A DNA stretch of 64,000 bases from Sphaerochaeta sp032144095 (GCF_032144095.1 NZ_JAVSNJ010000001.1:372001-436000); one strand, 5' to 3'; positions 43,097 to 52,007 are shown, counted from the stretch's first letter. The notes: generated from the letters alone by a model not told the origin. Numbers and translations are program-made.

Positions 43097-44161
43097 CTAT
43101 TTCAGCTCTTCATCGAAACAGACAGCCACCTTGCCCGAAATCCCGTTGGCCATCAAGGCGTAGGCCTCGTCTGCCTTTTCCAGAGGGAAGCGGTGGGTTA
43201 TCAGGTCCTCGGGGTGGATATTCCACCTGACCAGGTGTTCCACCAGGTCCTCCATCTTCCAGATGCTGGTGACCCAGCTTCCATAGATGGTCTTCTGGTC
43301 GTGGAGCATGTCAGGGCTTGGGTTGAAGTGTACGCTTCCCCCTTCACCGACAAATGCGATCTTTCCCCATTTCCTCGTTGCCCTGATGGCAGTGGCCCGT
43401 CCTGGGTCGCTTGCACTGCAGTCGAAGGCGCGCTCGACCCCATGGCCACCGGTAAGGGCCCTGATCTGCTCGACGTTCTCTTCACTGGGGGTAAAGGCGT
43501 AGTCAACCAGGCCGAGCTTCTTTGCCAGCTCGATCCTCGCAGGTTCCCTTTCGATACCGAAAAGCTTGGTGGCTCCCATCGCCTTTGCAAGCATGAGGGC
43601 AGCCAGGCCCACAGGTCCCAGCCCTACAACAAGCACAGCATCATTGCCGCTGACCCCAACCTTTTCGATCGCCTCATAGACAGTTCCGAAGCCACAGGCT
43701 ACCTGGGCTCCGTCGGCATAGGAGAGCTCATCGGGAAGCTGCACCAGGTCCTTCTCGTCACAGAGCATGTATTCGGCCATGCCACCGTCCCGCTGCCAGC
43801 CATAGGCTGCACGCTTGTCGCTGGTGCAGCTGATCATGAAGCCTTGGCGGCACTCATGGCAGACGCCACAGCCACTGATGTGGTAGACGATGACCCGGTC
43901 GCCTTTCTTGAACCGTTTCAGTCCGGGCCCTTCCTCGACGATCTGGCCACAGGGCTCATGGCCTGCAATGACGCCCTGATACCCTTCAGGACCCTTTCCC
44001 AGATGTTCACGGTAGATTGCCCTGATGTCGCTGCCACAGATGGTGGAGCATTTGGTCCTCAGAAGCACTTGCCCATACCCTGGCTTTGGTATGTCGAATT
44101 GCCCAAAGGTCACGGTGCTGTTGCCTGGAAGCTTTGCTCCCAACATGTTCTTCTTTTCCAT
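43097..44161 (-). CDS. Zinc-dependent alcohol dehydrogenase (sorbitol/threonine dehydrogenase-like)
   Basis: A 354-residue medium-chain dehydrogenase. Catalytic zinc residues are in STICGSD and VIAGHEPCG, the structural zinc is held by CGVCHECRQGFMISC (four Cys), and VVGLGPVGLAALMLAKAMGA binds NAD(P). It converges with the LacI-family gene (one base between stops) and is downstream of the aldo/keto reductase on the same strand (18-base gap), so the two are probably co-transcribed. Likely substrates are polyols or short aldehydes from deoxyhexose breakdown; this is context only. Confidence 0.82.
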   Translation of the reverse strand: MEKKNMLGAKLPGNSTVTFGQFDIPKPGYGQVLLRTKCSTICGSDIRAIYREHLGKGPEGYQGVIAGHEPCGQIVEEGPGLKRFKKGDRVIVYHISGCGVCHECRQGFMISCTSDKRAAYGWQRDGGMAEYMLCDEKDLVQLPDELSYADGAQVACGFGTVYEAIEKVGVSGNDAVLVVGLGPVGLAALMLAKAMGATKLFGIEREPARIELAKKLGLVDYAFTPSEENVEQIRALTGGHGVERAFDCSASDPGRATAIRATRKWGKIAFVGEGGSVHFNPSPDMLHDQKTIYGSWVTSIWKMEDLVEHLVRWNIHPEDLITHRFPLEKADEAYALMANGISGKVAVCFDEELK

Positions 44162-44179
44162 GGTACCCTCCTTGAAAGG

Positions 44180-45181
44180 TTAGTTCCTATAGTGTTCCGG
44201 TGCGCGAATGATCCCGTCTTCATCCCAGAGCTCGGTCCAGTCCTTCGCTTCTTCCCAAAGGAATACCTGGCCCTTTATCAGGCGGTTGTTGCAGTCGGCC
44301 TTCTTGAGCATGGTGACCTCCTCCTCTGTGAGGGGGTCGCTGAGGATGCTTTGCAGGTTGCTCCTGAGGTTTCTCTCCTTGGTTGACTGGGGGATGGGGA
44401 CGATGCCCACCGCGTGTGCCCACTTGAGGCAGATGGAAGCTGGATGGCAGTTGTGTGCCTTGGCAATGGCCACTACAACCGGGTGTTCCATATCCACCAC
44501 GTCGGTCTCCGTAGTATCCCTTTCTGGTCTGTTGGGTGAGCCCAGGGGTGAGAACCCAATGGGGATGATACCCTCTTTCTTCACATAGCCAAGCAGTTCA
44601 GGTTGCTGGAAGCAGGGGTGCAGTTCCATCTCGTTGGCCACCGGGCGGATCGTGCAGGAGTCGAGCAGGAGGCCCAGCTTTGCCTTGGTCATGTTGCTTG
44701 TCCCTATATGCCTGACCAGGCCTTGGCCTACCAGCTCCTCCATGGCATGCCAGGTCTCCATGTACTCTTCATGGATGTAGGGCCTTGCATTGGGATTGCG
44801 GCTGGTGACGTCGCACTTTGGTGGATGGTAGTTGGGAAACGGCCAGTGCACCAGGAAGAGGTCGAGGTAGTCGAGCTGCAGGTCCTTCAGGGTCGCCCTC
44901 ACCGAGAGGCCGACATTTTTCTTGCCGTGCATGTCGTTCCAGAGTTTGCTGGTGATCCACAGCTCTTCGCGGGGGATTGCAGAGGCTTTGAGCACCTCCC
45001 CGATCTCCTTCTCGTTGCCGTAGACCCGGGCACAGTCGATGTTCCTGTAGCCAAGCTTGAGGGCAAGCTTTACCGACTGTGCCATATCAAAGCTGCTCAC
45101 ATGGTCACTGCCGAAGGTGCCAACCCCAATGGCAGGCATTTTCGCTCCTGTCGCTGCAATGGTAACATAGGGTATGTTCAT
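44180..45181 (-). CDS. Aldo/keto reductase
   Basis: A 333-residue protein from ATG 45181 (AAGGAGA upstream); longer in-frame starts lie in the promoter region. The barrel fold shows MPAIGVGTFGSD, YRNIDCARVYGNEKEIG with the catalytic Asp and Tyr, ITSKLWN with the Lys, LVHWPFP with the His, and IPQSTKERNLRSN for NADPH. Reduction of lactaldehyde or another sugar-derived aldehyde is plausible in this neighbourhood. It diverges from the XylR-like regulator, which probably controls it. Confidence 0.88.
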   Translation of the reverse strand: MNIPYVTIAATGAKMPAIGVGTFGSDHVSSFDMAQSVKLALKLGYRNIDCARVYGNEKEIGEVLKASAIPREELWITSKLWNDMHGKKNVGLSVRATLKDLQLDYLDLFLVHWPFPNYHPPKCDVTSRNPNARPYIHEEYMETWHAMEELVGQGLVRHIGTSNMTKAKLGLLLDSCTIRPVANEMELHPCFQQPELLGYVKKEGIIPIGFSPLGSPNRPERDTTETDVVDMEHPVVVAIAKAHNCHPASICLKWAHAVGIVPIPQSTKERNLRSNLQSILSDPLTEEEVTMLKKADCNNRLIKGQVFLWEEAKDWTELWDEDGIIRAPEHYRN

Positions 45182-45198
45182 AGCATTCTCCTTATCCT

Positions 45199-45233
45199 GT
45201 ATAGAGTATACCCTGCCCTTAGCTAGCCAGCAA
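45199..45233 (-). promoter_or_regulatory. Promoter and palindrome upstream of the aldo/keto reductase gene
   Basis: Read on the minus strand, TTGCTG (45233-45228) and TATACT (45210-45205) are 17 bases apart, giving a plausible promoter for the aldo/keto reductase. The -10 box overlaps a palindrome GTATA/TATAC (45199-45203 and 45207-45211, 3-base spacer), which could be an operator for the divergent regulator. Confidence 0.5.
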
Positions 45234-45290
45234 TGCTCAATATGCGTATAAACTGTAGCGTTTTGCGCAAAGAGGTGGTAGACTTCCTGC

Positions 45291-46430
45291 ATGATACAGA
45301 TTGGGCTGAAGCTCCGCTTCCAGGATGGCTACGACATGGCGGTTGCCAATGGGGTAGTGAGGTATGCAAAAAGCAAGACCGGCTGGCAGCTGAGGGGGCA
45401 AGGGCCCTGGTTTTTCTCCCTGGACAGCGACTCCCTCTCCAAGTGTGATGCCCTCATCGCCCGCATTGAGAACGATGAGGAGGCTCTCTTTTGCGCATCC
45501 CTTGGCATCCCTGTCGTCGACATTGCTGGGGCATCCTCCCTGAAGCTTTTCAGCCAGGTACGCAATGACGATTACGAGACAGGGGTGAGTGCAGGAAAAT
45601 ACCTGCACTCGTTGGGAAGAAAGAATTTCGGCTGGTGCGGTGTGGACTCTGTGCACTGGGCACGGGAGAGGTTTGTAGGCTTCTGTTCGGCGATCGGAAA
45701 GCCTGTTGACCAGATAGGGCGGTTCTCCAGACCCCTTGCCTGGTGGCGCCAGCTCTACGAACCCTCAGAAGAGCTGGACAGCTGGCTTTCAGTCCTGCCC
45801 AAACCGATATCCCTCTTCTGCAGCAACGACCTCTCGGCGATGAAGGTCGAGATAGCGTGCCAGCGTCTGGATATCCATATTCCCACCGAGGTAACCGTCC
45901 TGGGTGTCGACAACGAGACCCTATTGTGTGAGCTTGCCACCCCCTCGATCTCCAGCATCCAGCCCAACTGTGAGATGATAGGCTTTAGGGCTGCACAGAT
46001 GTTGGATTCCCTGCTTTCAAGCTCTGAGAAGAGTATCAGGATACAGCGTATCGCCTGCGGACCGGTAACCGAACGGGAGAGCACCTCCCTCATCAGGGAG
46101 GAGGACCCTGTTGTCGCCCAGGCCTTGCAGACCATAGGGGAGCGGGCAAGCCAAGGCATCAGCGTCGCCGATGTTGTGCAGTGCTCATCTGTCTGCAGAA
46201 GGAACCTTGAGATGAGGTTCAAGAAGGCACGGGGAAAGACGGTCTGGGAAGAGATCTGTGGCCAACGTCTCCTGTTGGCCACCGTAGCGCTACGGCATGG
46301 ACGCTCCACGATTGCAGACATCGCCAAGGAGTGTGGCTTTGGCTCTGTCCACAGGTTCTACACCCTGTTCAAGCGCACATATGGAACCACCCCCAGCCTT
46401 TGGCGAAAGCAGAAGCAGGCAAGGAATTGA
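45291..46430 (+). CDS. XylR-like AraC-family regulator with periplasmic-binding-protein sensor
   Basis: A 379-residue regulator. Residues 1-260 form a LacI/ribose-binding-protein-like sensor (IGLKLRFQDGYDMAVANGVVRYA at the start; SLFCSNDLSAMKVEIACQ and VTVLGVDNETLLCELATP later). Residues 275-375 form an AraC-type DNA-binding domain (ISVADVVQCSSVCRRNLEMRFK and STIADIAKECGFGSVHRFYTLFK). This sensor-plus-AraC design is that of E. coli XylR. It probably activates the divergent aldo/keto reductase and alcohol dehydrogenase genes in response to a sugar. Confidence 0.85.
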   Translation: MIQIGLKLRFQDGYDMAVANGVVRYAKSKTGWQLRGQGPWFFSLDSDSLSKCDALIARIENDEEALFCASLGIPVVDIAGASSLKLFSQVRNDDYETGVSAGKYLHSLGRKNFGWCGVDSVHWARERFVGFCSAIGKPVDQIGRFSRPLAWWRQLYEPSEELDSWLSVLPKPISLFCSNDLSAMKVEIACQRLDIHIPTEVTVLGVDNETLLCELATPSISSIQPNCEMIGFRAAQMLDSLLSSSEKSIRIQRIACGPVTERESTSLIREEDPVVAQALQTIGERASQGISVADVVQCSSVCRRNLEMRFKKARGKTVWEEICGQRLLLATVALRHGRSTIADIAKECGFGSVHRFYTLFKRTYGTTPSLWRKQKQARN

Positions 46431-46464
46431 AAAGAACTGAGTCCCATAGATAGGGTATTTAGTC

Positions 46465-46824
46465 TTATAGTGCATCTCCAGTCACCGTAACCTCAATCGT
46501 ATCTGTCTTGCCCCCGTCAGTTGTTGCTACCGTGATGGTAGTAGAAGACCCTGCTGTCTCTCCGGTGACACGGCCTATGCCGCTTACCGTAGCAACTGCC
46601 GTGTTCCCTGAAGACCAGGTGACACTCTTGTCGGAGGCGTGCGAAGGAGTTACCGTTGCAGTCAGCTGAACGGTATTCCCTTTGGCGAGAGTCTGGTTAC
46701 CTTGGTCGATGGCGACAGCGGTAACTGCAACAGCAGGCAGGTCGTATTCGCCACATCCGACGACAAAAAATGAGGCGATGACGGTGAGCACAAGAGAGAC
46801 CAAGACTTTTCGATTGGTGAGCAT
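46465..46824 (-). CDS. Small lipoprotein with one bacterial Ig-like (BIG2) domain
   Basis: A 119-residue protein from ATG 46824 (TTGGAGT upstream). A signal with lipobox FVVGC ends near residue 24, followed by a single BIG2-like repeat: VTAVAIDQGNQTLAKGNTVQL, TVTPSHASDKSVTWSS, TAVATVSGIGRVTGETAG and TTITVATTDGGKTD. Such domains usually occur in tandem in large surface proteins; here it is alone. It would sit on the periplasmic or outer surface. Function unknown. Confidence 0.75.
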   Translation of the reverse strand: MLTNRKVLVSLVLTVIASFFVVGCGEYDLPAVAVTAVAIDQGNQTLAKGNTVQLTATVTPSHASDKSVTWSSGNTAVATVSGIGRVTGETAGSSTTITVATTDGGKTDTIEVTVTGDAL

Positions 46825-47213
46825 GGGTACTCCAATAGCAAGCAACTGCTTTCATATTCGTTAGTGACAAAGACCTAGGTAAAGCAAAGCATTGAAGTAG
46901 GGATTACGCAATGAATGGCCAACCCTGTTCGCAACGATATATATGGGTTTATAGTAAAAATAGGATTTTTTTAGTATAAAACTTTATATTACATGTAGTT
47001 AAAAATGATAGTGAAATAGTACGAATTATTGGGTTTTTATGACTTCAGGTATGAGTGACCAAGACCTGTGTATCCCTTGTACTGTAAGGGTTTCTCTCCC
47101 TCATCCTTAATAAGGCCTTGGACAACCCTACACCTCTGCCTCAAGGGCTGACCTTCTGCAACAGACCTTCCACAACTGCTCTATCTGTGACATTATGGAG
47201 TGGGAGAATTATT
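46825..47213. other. AT-rich intergenic region before the transaldolase gene
   Basis: About 390 bases without a gene. The stretch near 46935-47040 is strikingly AT-rich compared with the rest of the window and holds several A and T runs; it could be an upstream promoter element or curved DNA. A small CCCTT/AAGGG inverted repeat lies near 47074-47090. No convincing tRNA or other structured RNA was seen, and longer in-frame openings into the transaldolase reading frame (from 47118) lack a ribosome site. Confidence 0.4.
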
Positions 47214-47891
47214 ATGGAACTGATGCTTGATACTGCTAACCTAGAAGAGATAGCCAAAGGAATTTCCACCTATCCCATCAGTGGGGTCACCACCAACCCG
47301 TCTATCATCAAGGAAGAGGCTGCTGCCGATTTCTTTGCCCATATGCATGCGATCAGGCTCTTGATCGGTCATGAAAGAAGCCTGCATGTACAGGTAGTGG
47401 CCGAGGAGTGCGACCACATCATAGCTGAGGCTGAGAAAATCCTCTCCATCCTGGGAGATGAGACCTTCATCAAGATCCCCGTGACTGAGGAAGGGCTGAA
47501 GGCGATCAGGATCCTCTCAAAGCGAGGGGTGAGCGTCACTGCCACTGCGGTCTACACAACGCTGCAGGGGATTCTGGCCATGCTCAGCGGGGCCCGCTAC
47601 ATCGCCGTCTACTACAACAGGATGCTCAACATAGATATCGATGCACCGAAGGTCATCAAGGAGCTGAGCGGCTTGCTCTGGGCCAATGCAGGCAACTGCC
47701 AGGTCCTTGCCGCGAGCTTCAAGAACATCAGCGAGATAACCACAGCCTATGCCCAGGGGGCAAGCTGCTGTACGGTTCCTCTCAACCTCCTCACCACCGG
47801 TCTTGAGATGCCCTCGATTGCGAAGGCTGTCAGGGATTTCCACACCAGCTGGTCCCAGGTCTATGGTGAGAAGACCATCCTGGACCTGTAG
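47214..47891 (+). CDS. fsa: Transaldolase family, fructose-6-phosphate aldolase-like
   Basis: A 225-residue small transaldolase of the FSA/TalC type, much shorter than classical transaldolase. MELMLDTANLEEI, GVTTNPSIIKEE, FIKIPVT with the Schiff-base Lys87, and SVTATAVYTTLQG are typical. The start ATG 47214 has GGGAGA upstream. It either cleaves fructose-6-phosphate to dihydroxyacetone and glyceraldehyde-3-phosphate, or transfers dihydroxyacetone units as a transaldolase; small-family members differ and sequence alone does not decide. The next gene begins 2 bases after its stop. Confidence 0.85.
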   Translation: MELMLDTANLEEIAKGISTYPISGVTTNPSIIKEEAAADFFAHMHAIRLLIGHERSLHVQVVAEECDHIIAEAEKILSILGDETFIKIPVTEEGLKAIRILSKRGVSVTATAVYTTLQGILAMLSGARYIAVYYNRMLNIDIDAPKVIKELSGLLWANAGNCQVLAASFKNISEITTAYAQGASCCTVPLNLLTTGLEMPSIAKAVRDFHTSWSQVYGEKTILDL

Positions 47892-47893
47892 CG

Positions 47894-48901
47894 ATGGACC
47901 TGCTCCCCTTTGTCCATAATGCCCTCGGCATTGAACAGGAGGGTGATGGCTTTAGCCGTCTCGTCAGATTTACCAAACAACAACGGATGAGCCTGGGTAC
48001 CCATGCCCTCTATCGGGCGATGGGCAAGACCTCCTCAGGTTGTTCTCTTCGGTTCAGGACCCGTGGAAATAGCCTCTCCTTCCGGGCCAAGCGGTTCAAC
48101 CAGTCCTTGCTGCATAAGAGTGGAGACCTCGGATATGATTTTCCCAAGCTCTATGGGGGAAATCTGCAGATGCGCGATTTCTTTGACCTTGTCATCGATG
48201 GGAACCTGGTTGAATCCATCCCTCTCCGGACCGGTTTCATTGAAACCTCCTGGTTGAACAAGGAAGGGCTGATGCAGGATGTCCAGCTGTTCTTTCCCCT
48301 GGGCCATCAGGTGGGGGTCAAGGACCTGGCTTGCAACGCTGCCATGGTTGAGGTTGCAAGGTCCCACACCTCCATGCTGGTACTTGGGGATTCCATTGTC
48401 CAGGGAGTGGGGGCCGAGACCCCCTCACAGGCTCTGACACCACGCCTGGCGTCGCTCTCTGGCCTTGAGGTGATCAACCAGGGACTTATGGGGTCCCTGT
48501 TCAATCCTGAGGTTGTAGAGCCCCTGGGCGATGGCAGGAGGGTCTCCAAGGTCATTGTGGGGTATGGTACCAATGATTGGATCCTGCGCCCCACCCTTGT
48601 TGAGCTCGAAACGGTTGTAGAAGACCTTCTGCAACGGCTCTTTCAGCTCTACCCGACAGCCGGGATCCTGTTGCTCTCCCCACTGTGGCGGGGGGATTGG
48701 GAACTGGCAAGACCCATGGGTAGCTTCTCAGAGATGAGTGCGGCCATCGAAAGGGTGGCCAGGCTCTTTCCCTTGGTCACCTATATCGATTGCCGCACCT
48801 GCATCGAACACTCTAAACGGGTGTTTGCCGACGGGCACCTCCACCCAAACAAGGAGGGCTTTGCCCTCTTTGCCCACGCTTTGGAACCTTATCTGCTGTA
48901 A
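47894..48901 (+). CDS. SGNH/GDSL-family hydrolase with N-terminal beta domain
   Basis: A 335-residue protein without a signal peptide. Residues 1-155 look like the N-terminal jelly-roll domain of two-domain SGNH hydrolases. Residues 160-335 are the esterase: LVLGDSIVQGVGAE with nucleophile Ser167, the GYGTNDW block, and DGHLHPN with Asp313 and His317. Such enzymes remove acetyl or other acyl groups from sugars or lipids. It is coupled to the transaldolase gene. Its end overlaps the convergent MalY-type gene by 13 bases. Confidence 0.8.
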   Translation: MDLLPFVHNALGIEQEGDGFSRLVRFTKQQRMSLGTHALYRAMGKTSSGCSLRFRTRGNSLSFRAKRFNQSLLHKSGDLGYDFPKLYGGNLQMRDFFDLVIDGNLVESIPLRTGFIETSWLNKEGLMQDVQLFFPLGHQVGVKDLACNAAMVEVARSHTSMLVLGDSIVQGVGAETPSQALTPRLASLSGLEVINQGLMGSLFNPEVVEPLGDGRRVSKVIVGYGTNDWILRPTLVELETVVEDLLQRLFQLYPTAGILLLSPLWRGDWELARPMGSFSEMSAAIERVARLFPLVTYIDCRTCIEHSKRVFADGHLHPNKEGFALFAHALEPYLL

Positions 48902-50142
48902 GTTTCCTCCAGGAATTGGATGGCCTTCTGCATCCGTATCAGTGCCTGTTCGATGTGCTGGCTCTGGGTCCCGAAGTTGAACCTGACAAACGAGCGGTAC
49001 TGCTCACCTCCGAACCATGTCCCATCATTGAGTGCAACCTCAGCCCTGAGGCCGAAGAAACGGGAGAGCAGGCCCCCATTAGGGCTGTTCTTGCTGTCGT
49101 AGAGCTGGGGGTTTGCCAGGGCATCCTGCTCAACCAGAGCGATGATCTTCGAACAGTCGATGAAGGCAATGAAGGAGGCTCCGGGCTTGATGAAGGAGAG
49201 GGAGGGGAGATTCTTTCTGAAAAATGTCTCCATGAGGCTGATGTTCTGCTGTAGATAGACCAAAAGCTCCTCCAGCCAGGGTTCTCCCTTCTCATATGCC
49301 GAAAGGGCGATGGTGGTGGAGAAGAAGGAGTTTTCGGTAAGAAAGAGCTGTTCGAGCCGTCTCTCAAACTGGGTCTGGAGTTTTCTGTCAGCAAAGATGG
49401 CTACCGAGTAGTGCTCGCCCGCAATGTTGAAGGTCTTAGAAGGTGCCATGCAGGTCACTGCGGTGCACCCTTGCGCCTGGGCTATCGGCAGGAGGGAGTG
49501 GTGGGCCTTGAAGCTCAAATCCGCGTGGATCTCGTCGCTGATGATGACTACCCCGTGTTCCTTTGCTATGCGGGTGAGCTTTGTCAGGTCCTCTTCAGAG
49601 AATACCAGGCCACTGGGGTTGTGGGGGGAGCAGAAGATCAGGAGCTTGGCCTGTTTGCAGAGCTCTGCAAACTTGTCCCAGTCGAGGGAGAATCTATGGC
49701 TCTCTTCATCATAGAGCAGCGGCCATGCAACAAGGGTCCGTTCGAGGTTCCTGACTATCCTGAGAAATGGCTGGTAGGCCGGAACCGGTACCATCACCCC
49801 ATCACCCTTTTTTGTGAGCATCTCGGTAAGCAAGGCTATGCTGGTAAGCATGCCTGAACAGGTGACCACGCGCTTTGGGTCGACGATCCAGTTGTGCCGT
49901 TTCTTTGCCCATGAGCAGAACAACTGCTCCTTGGTATCTACATGGGGGTAGCCGTACACACCACTTCTTGCTGTAGCCACAGCAGTCTCGATGACCTCAG
50001 GGGGGGCGAGGAAATCCATGTCAGCAACCCAGAATGGCTCAGCCTCTCCTGTTGCTGCAATCCCTTGTATGGTTTTGGGGTTCCATTTTACCGATAGGGT
50101 TCCCCTCCGGTTCACTTCTTGAGAAAAATAGTCTTTTTGCAT
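48889..50142 (-). CDS. MalY/PatB-family PLP-dependent aminotransferase/cystathionine beta-lyase
   Basis: A 417-residue fold-type I PLP enzyme. PFWVADMDF (about 36-44) and APSKTFNIAG with the Schiff-base Lys are diagnostic of MalY/PatB; FCSPHNPSGLVFS and IISDEIHADL hold PLP contacts. PatB-type members cleave cystathionine or other C-S compounds to pyruvate, ammonia and a thiol. The start overlaps the upstream EFR1 gene stop by one base (TAATG), so it is the last gene of a three-gene operon. Confidence 0.88.
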   Translation of the reverse strand: MQKDYFSQEVNRRGTLSVKWNPKTIQGIAATGEAEPFWVADMDFLAPPEVIETAVATARSGVYGYPHVDTKEQLFCSWAKKRHNWIVDPKRVVTCSGMLTSIALLTEMLTKKGDGVMVPVPAYQPFLRIVRNLERTLVAWPLLYDEESHRFSLDWDKFAELCKQAKLLIFCSPHNPSGLVFSEEDLTKLTRIAKEHGVVIISDEIHADLSFKAHHSLLPIAQAQGCTAVTCMAPSKTFNIAGEHYSVAIFADRKLQTQFERRLEQLFLTENSFFSTTIALSAYEKGEPWLEELLVYLQQNISLMETFFRKNLPSLSFIKPGASFIAFIDCSKIIALVEQDALANPQLYDSKNSPNGGLLSRFFGLRAEVALNDGTWFGGEQYRSFVRFNFGTQSQHIEQALIRMQKAIQFLEETYSR

Positions 50143-50927
50143 TATTTCCTGTACTCCACGTCGTATCCTGAACGCTTGTTCCTGTAACGCCCTTCATGGG
50201 CTTTTGTTGTCAGGTAGATAGCATCGACAGGGCAGCGGTGGTAGCAGCCAAGGCAGCCTTCGCAGTTGTCGCCAAAGAGAGGTTTGCCATCGAGCATGGT
50301 GATGTTCGCAGATGGGCACATCCTGTAGCAGATCCTGCAGGAGGTGCACTCGTCACTGACGGCAAATTGCCGGGCAAATTTCTTGCTTGAACCATGCACA
50401 TACCCCATGAGATAGTTCAGCGCCAAGCGACTGAAGGGTCTTTTCCCTGCCAGCTTGATGGTCCCTTCCTCAATGTCCCTGGCGATGGAGCGGATGCGTT
50501 CATCGGCCCTTGCATAGAGCTCTGCTTCTTTCTTCTCGGTCGGGGCAGCGAGCAGGGGTACATAGCCATCGGGCATTACGATATGGTTGGCGTAGCTATA
50601 GACCGAGCCGGCTTCACGGAGCAGGACCTCCATCGCCACCATGCTGTAGGCCTGGAACTTGTAGTGGGTGGTGAGCATGAAGAGATACTTGATGGGTGAC
50701 AGGTCCTGTTTGGAGAATACCTCCTGGATGAAATCCTTCATCTGGTTGGGGGGGAAGCCCTTGTAGGTGGGGAATACAAACCCCACCCGTTCGGTCATCT
50801 CTATGCTCTCGCCATTGAACAGGGTCGGGATCATACGTACCGAAGAGTCGCCAAGAAGAGTGCCGATTGCAGTGGCGACATAATAACTGTTCCCAGTTCC
50901 CGAAAAGCAGAATATGGTGGTTTTCAT
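50142..50927 (-). CDS. EFR1-type ferredoxin-flavodoxin fusion
   Basis: A 261-residue protein with an N-terminal flavodoxin-like domain (IFCFSGTGNSYYVATAIG holds the FMN phosphate loop, about 4-21; VFPTYKGFPPNQMKDF) and two C-terminal 4Fe-4S motifs (CTSCRICYRMCP and CEGCLGCYHRCP). This is the EFR1 family, common in anaerobes, acting as an intracellular electron carrier or reductase of unknown partner. Both ends touch neighbours by single-base overlaps (TGATG with ltaE, TAATG with the MalY-type gene), implying coupled expression with two PLP enzymes. Confidence 0.87.
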   Translation of the reverse strand: MKTTIFCFSGTGNSYYVATAIGTLLGDSSVRMIPTLFNGESIEMTERVGFVFPTYKGFPPNQMKDFIQEVFSKQDLSPIKYLFMLTTHYKFQAYSMVAMEVLLREAGSVYSYANHIVMPDGYVPLLAAPTEKKEAELYARADERIRSIARDIEEGTIKLAGKRPFSRLALNYLMGYVHGSSKKFARQFAVSDECTSCRICYRMCPSANITMLDGKPLFGDNCEGCLGCYHRCPVDAIYLTTKAHEGRYRNKRSGYDVEYRK

Positions 50928-51949
50928 CAGCTTTTCCTTGGCTTGAAGGATGAAAGAATGGAGCAGATCTCTTCGGTATCCTGGGCGCTGATATCAAGGT
51001 TGGTGACCAGACGGACGACCGGCCCTTCGTTGTTTGCCAGGATTCCCTTCTGGGCAAGCTGGGCAATGACATCACCAGCCGAGAAGCCCGGGACGGTGAA
51101 GAATATCACATTGGTCTGGACCCCTTCCATATCGACATCTGCCCATCCGCTCTCCTGGAGGGCCAAGGCTATGGTCTTGGCCCTCTGGTGGTCATCCTTG
51201 AGGCGGTGGACATGGTGCTCAAGGGCATAGAGCCCGGCTGCGGCGAGGATACCGGTCTGTCGCATCCCTCCTCCCAGGAGCTTGCGGACGGTCAGGGCCT
51301 GGTTGATGAACTGCTCGTCGCCACAGAGCATGCTTCCGATGGGGCATCCCAGCCCTTTGGAGAGGCAGAAGGTGAGGGTGTCGGCATATTTTGCATAGGT
51401 CTTTACCGGAATACCCATGGCCTCCTGGGCGTTGAAGATCCTTGCCCCGTCCATGTGCACCTTAAGGTTGTGGGTGTCTGCAAAGTCCTTGATTCCCTCC
51501 AGGGCCTGTAGGGGGTAGCAGTATCCTCCAATGGTGTTCTCCACTTCGACCAGGGTAGTGGTTGCCATGTCATAGGAGCCGCTCTTTACCTTGCCCTGAA
51601 GGTCCGAGGCTGTCAGGATTCCTCTGGGAGCCTGGATACCAATGGGAAGCACTCCAGCGATTGCGGCTACCGACCCGATCTCGTGTTGGATGATATGGCT
51701 GTTGGAAGCCGTAAGGACTTCGTTGGACCTCCCTCCATTGATGTAGAGTGAGATGAGGTTCCCCATGGAGCCTGAGGAGACAAAGAGTGCCTTCTGTTTT
51801 CCAGAGATATGGGCTGCAAGCTCCTCAAGTTTGGTGGTGGTGGGGTCTTCCCGATAGACGTCATCGCCCACTTCAGCCTGGTACATTGCCTTACGCATCT
51901 CTTCGGTCGGTTTGGTGATGGTATCGCTTCTGAGGTCGTATCGTTTCAT
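50927..51949 (-). CDS. ltaE: Low-specificity L-threonine aldolase
   Basis: A 340-residue PLP enzyme that splits L-threonine and L-allo-threonine to glycine and acetaldehyde. DLRSDTITKPTEEMR at the start, GDDVYREDPTT, SGSMGNLISLY and FCLSKGLGCPIGS with the catalytic Lys are hallmark sequences. AGGAGCAACC precedes the start. First gene of the ltaE-EFR1-malY operon. Confidence 0.93.
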   Translation of the reverse strand: MKRYDLRSDTITKPTEEMRKAMYQAEVGDDVYREDPTTTKLEELAAHISGKQKALFVSSGSMGNLISLYINGGRSNEVLTASNSHIIQHEIGSVAAIAGVLPIGIQAPRGILTASDLQGKVKSGSYDMATTTLVEVENTIGGYCYPLQALEGIKDFADTHNLKVHMDGARIFNAQEAMGIPVKTYAKYADTLTFCLSKGLGCPIGSMLCGDEQFINQALTVRKLLGGGMRQTGILAAAGLYALEHHVHRLKDDHQRAKTIALALQESGWADVDMEGVQTNVIFFTVPGFSAGDVIAQLAQKGILANNEGPVVRLVTNLDISAQDTEEICSILSSFKPRKS

Positions 51950-52007
51950 TGGTTGCTCCTGTATGATATCCAGTCAACTATAGCTAAGTTATGCATTTCA
52001 GTCCAGC

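Noticed and set aside
43193..44386. A 397-codon plus-strand frame
   Set aside because: It is antisense to the zinc alcohol dehydrogenase, whose cysteine and histidine motifs are unmistakable.
46825..47213. A tRNA or riboswitch in the AT-rich gap
   Set aside because: No cloverleaf, no CCA-type end and no extended conserved pairing were found by eye; only a 5-bp stem is present.
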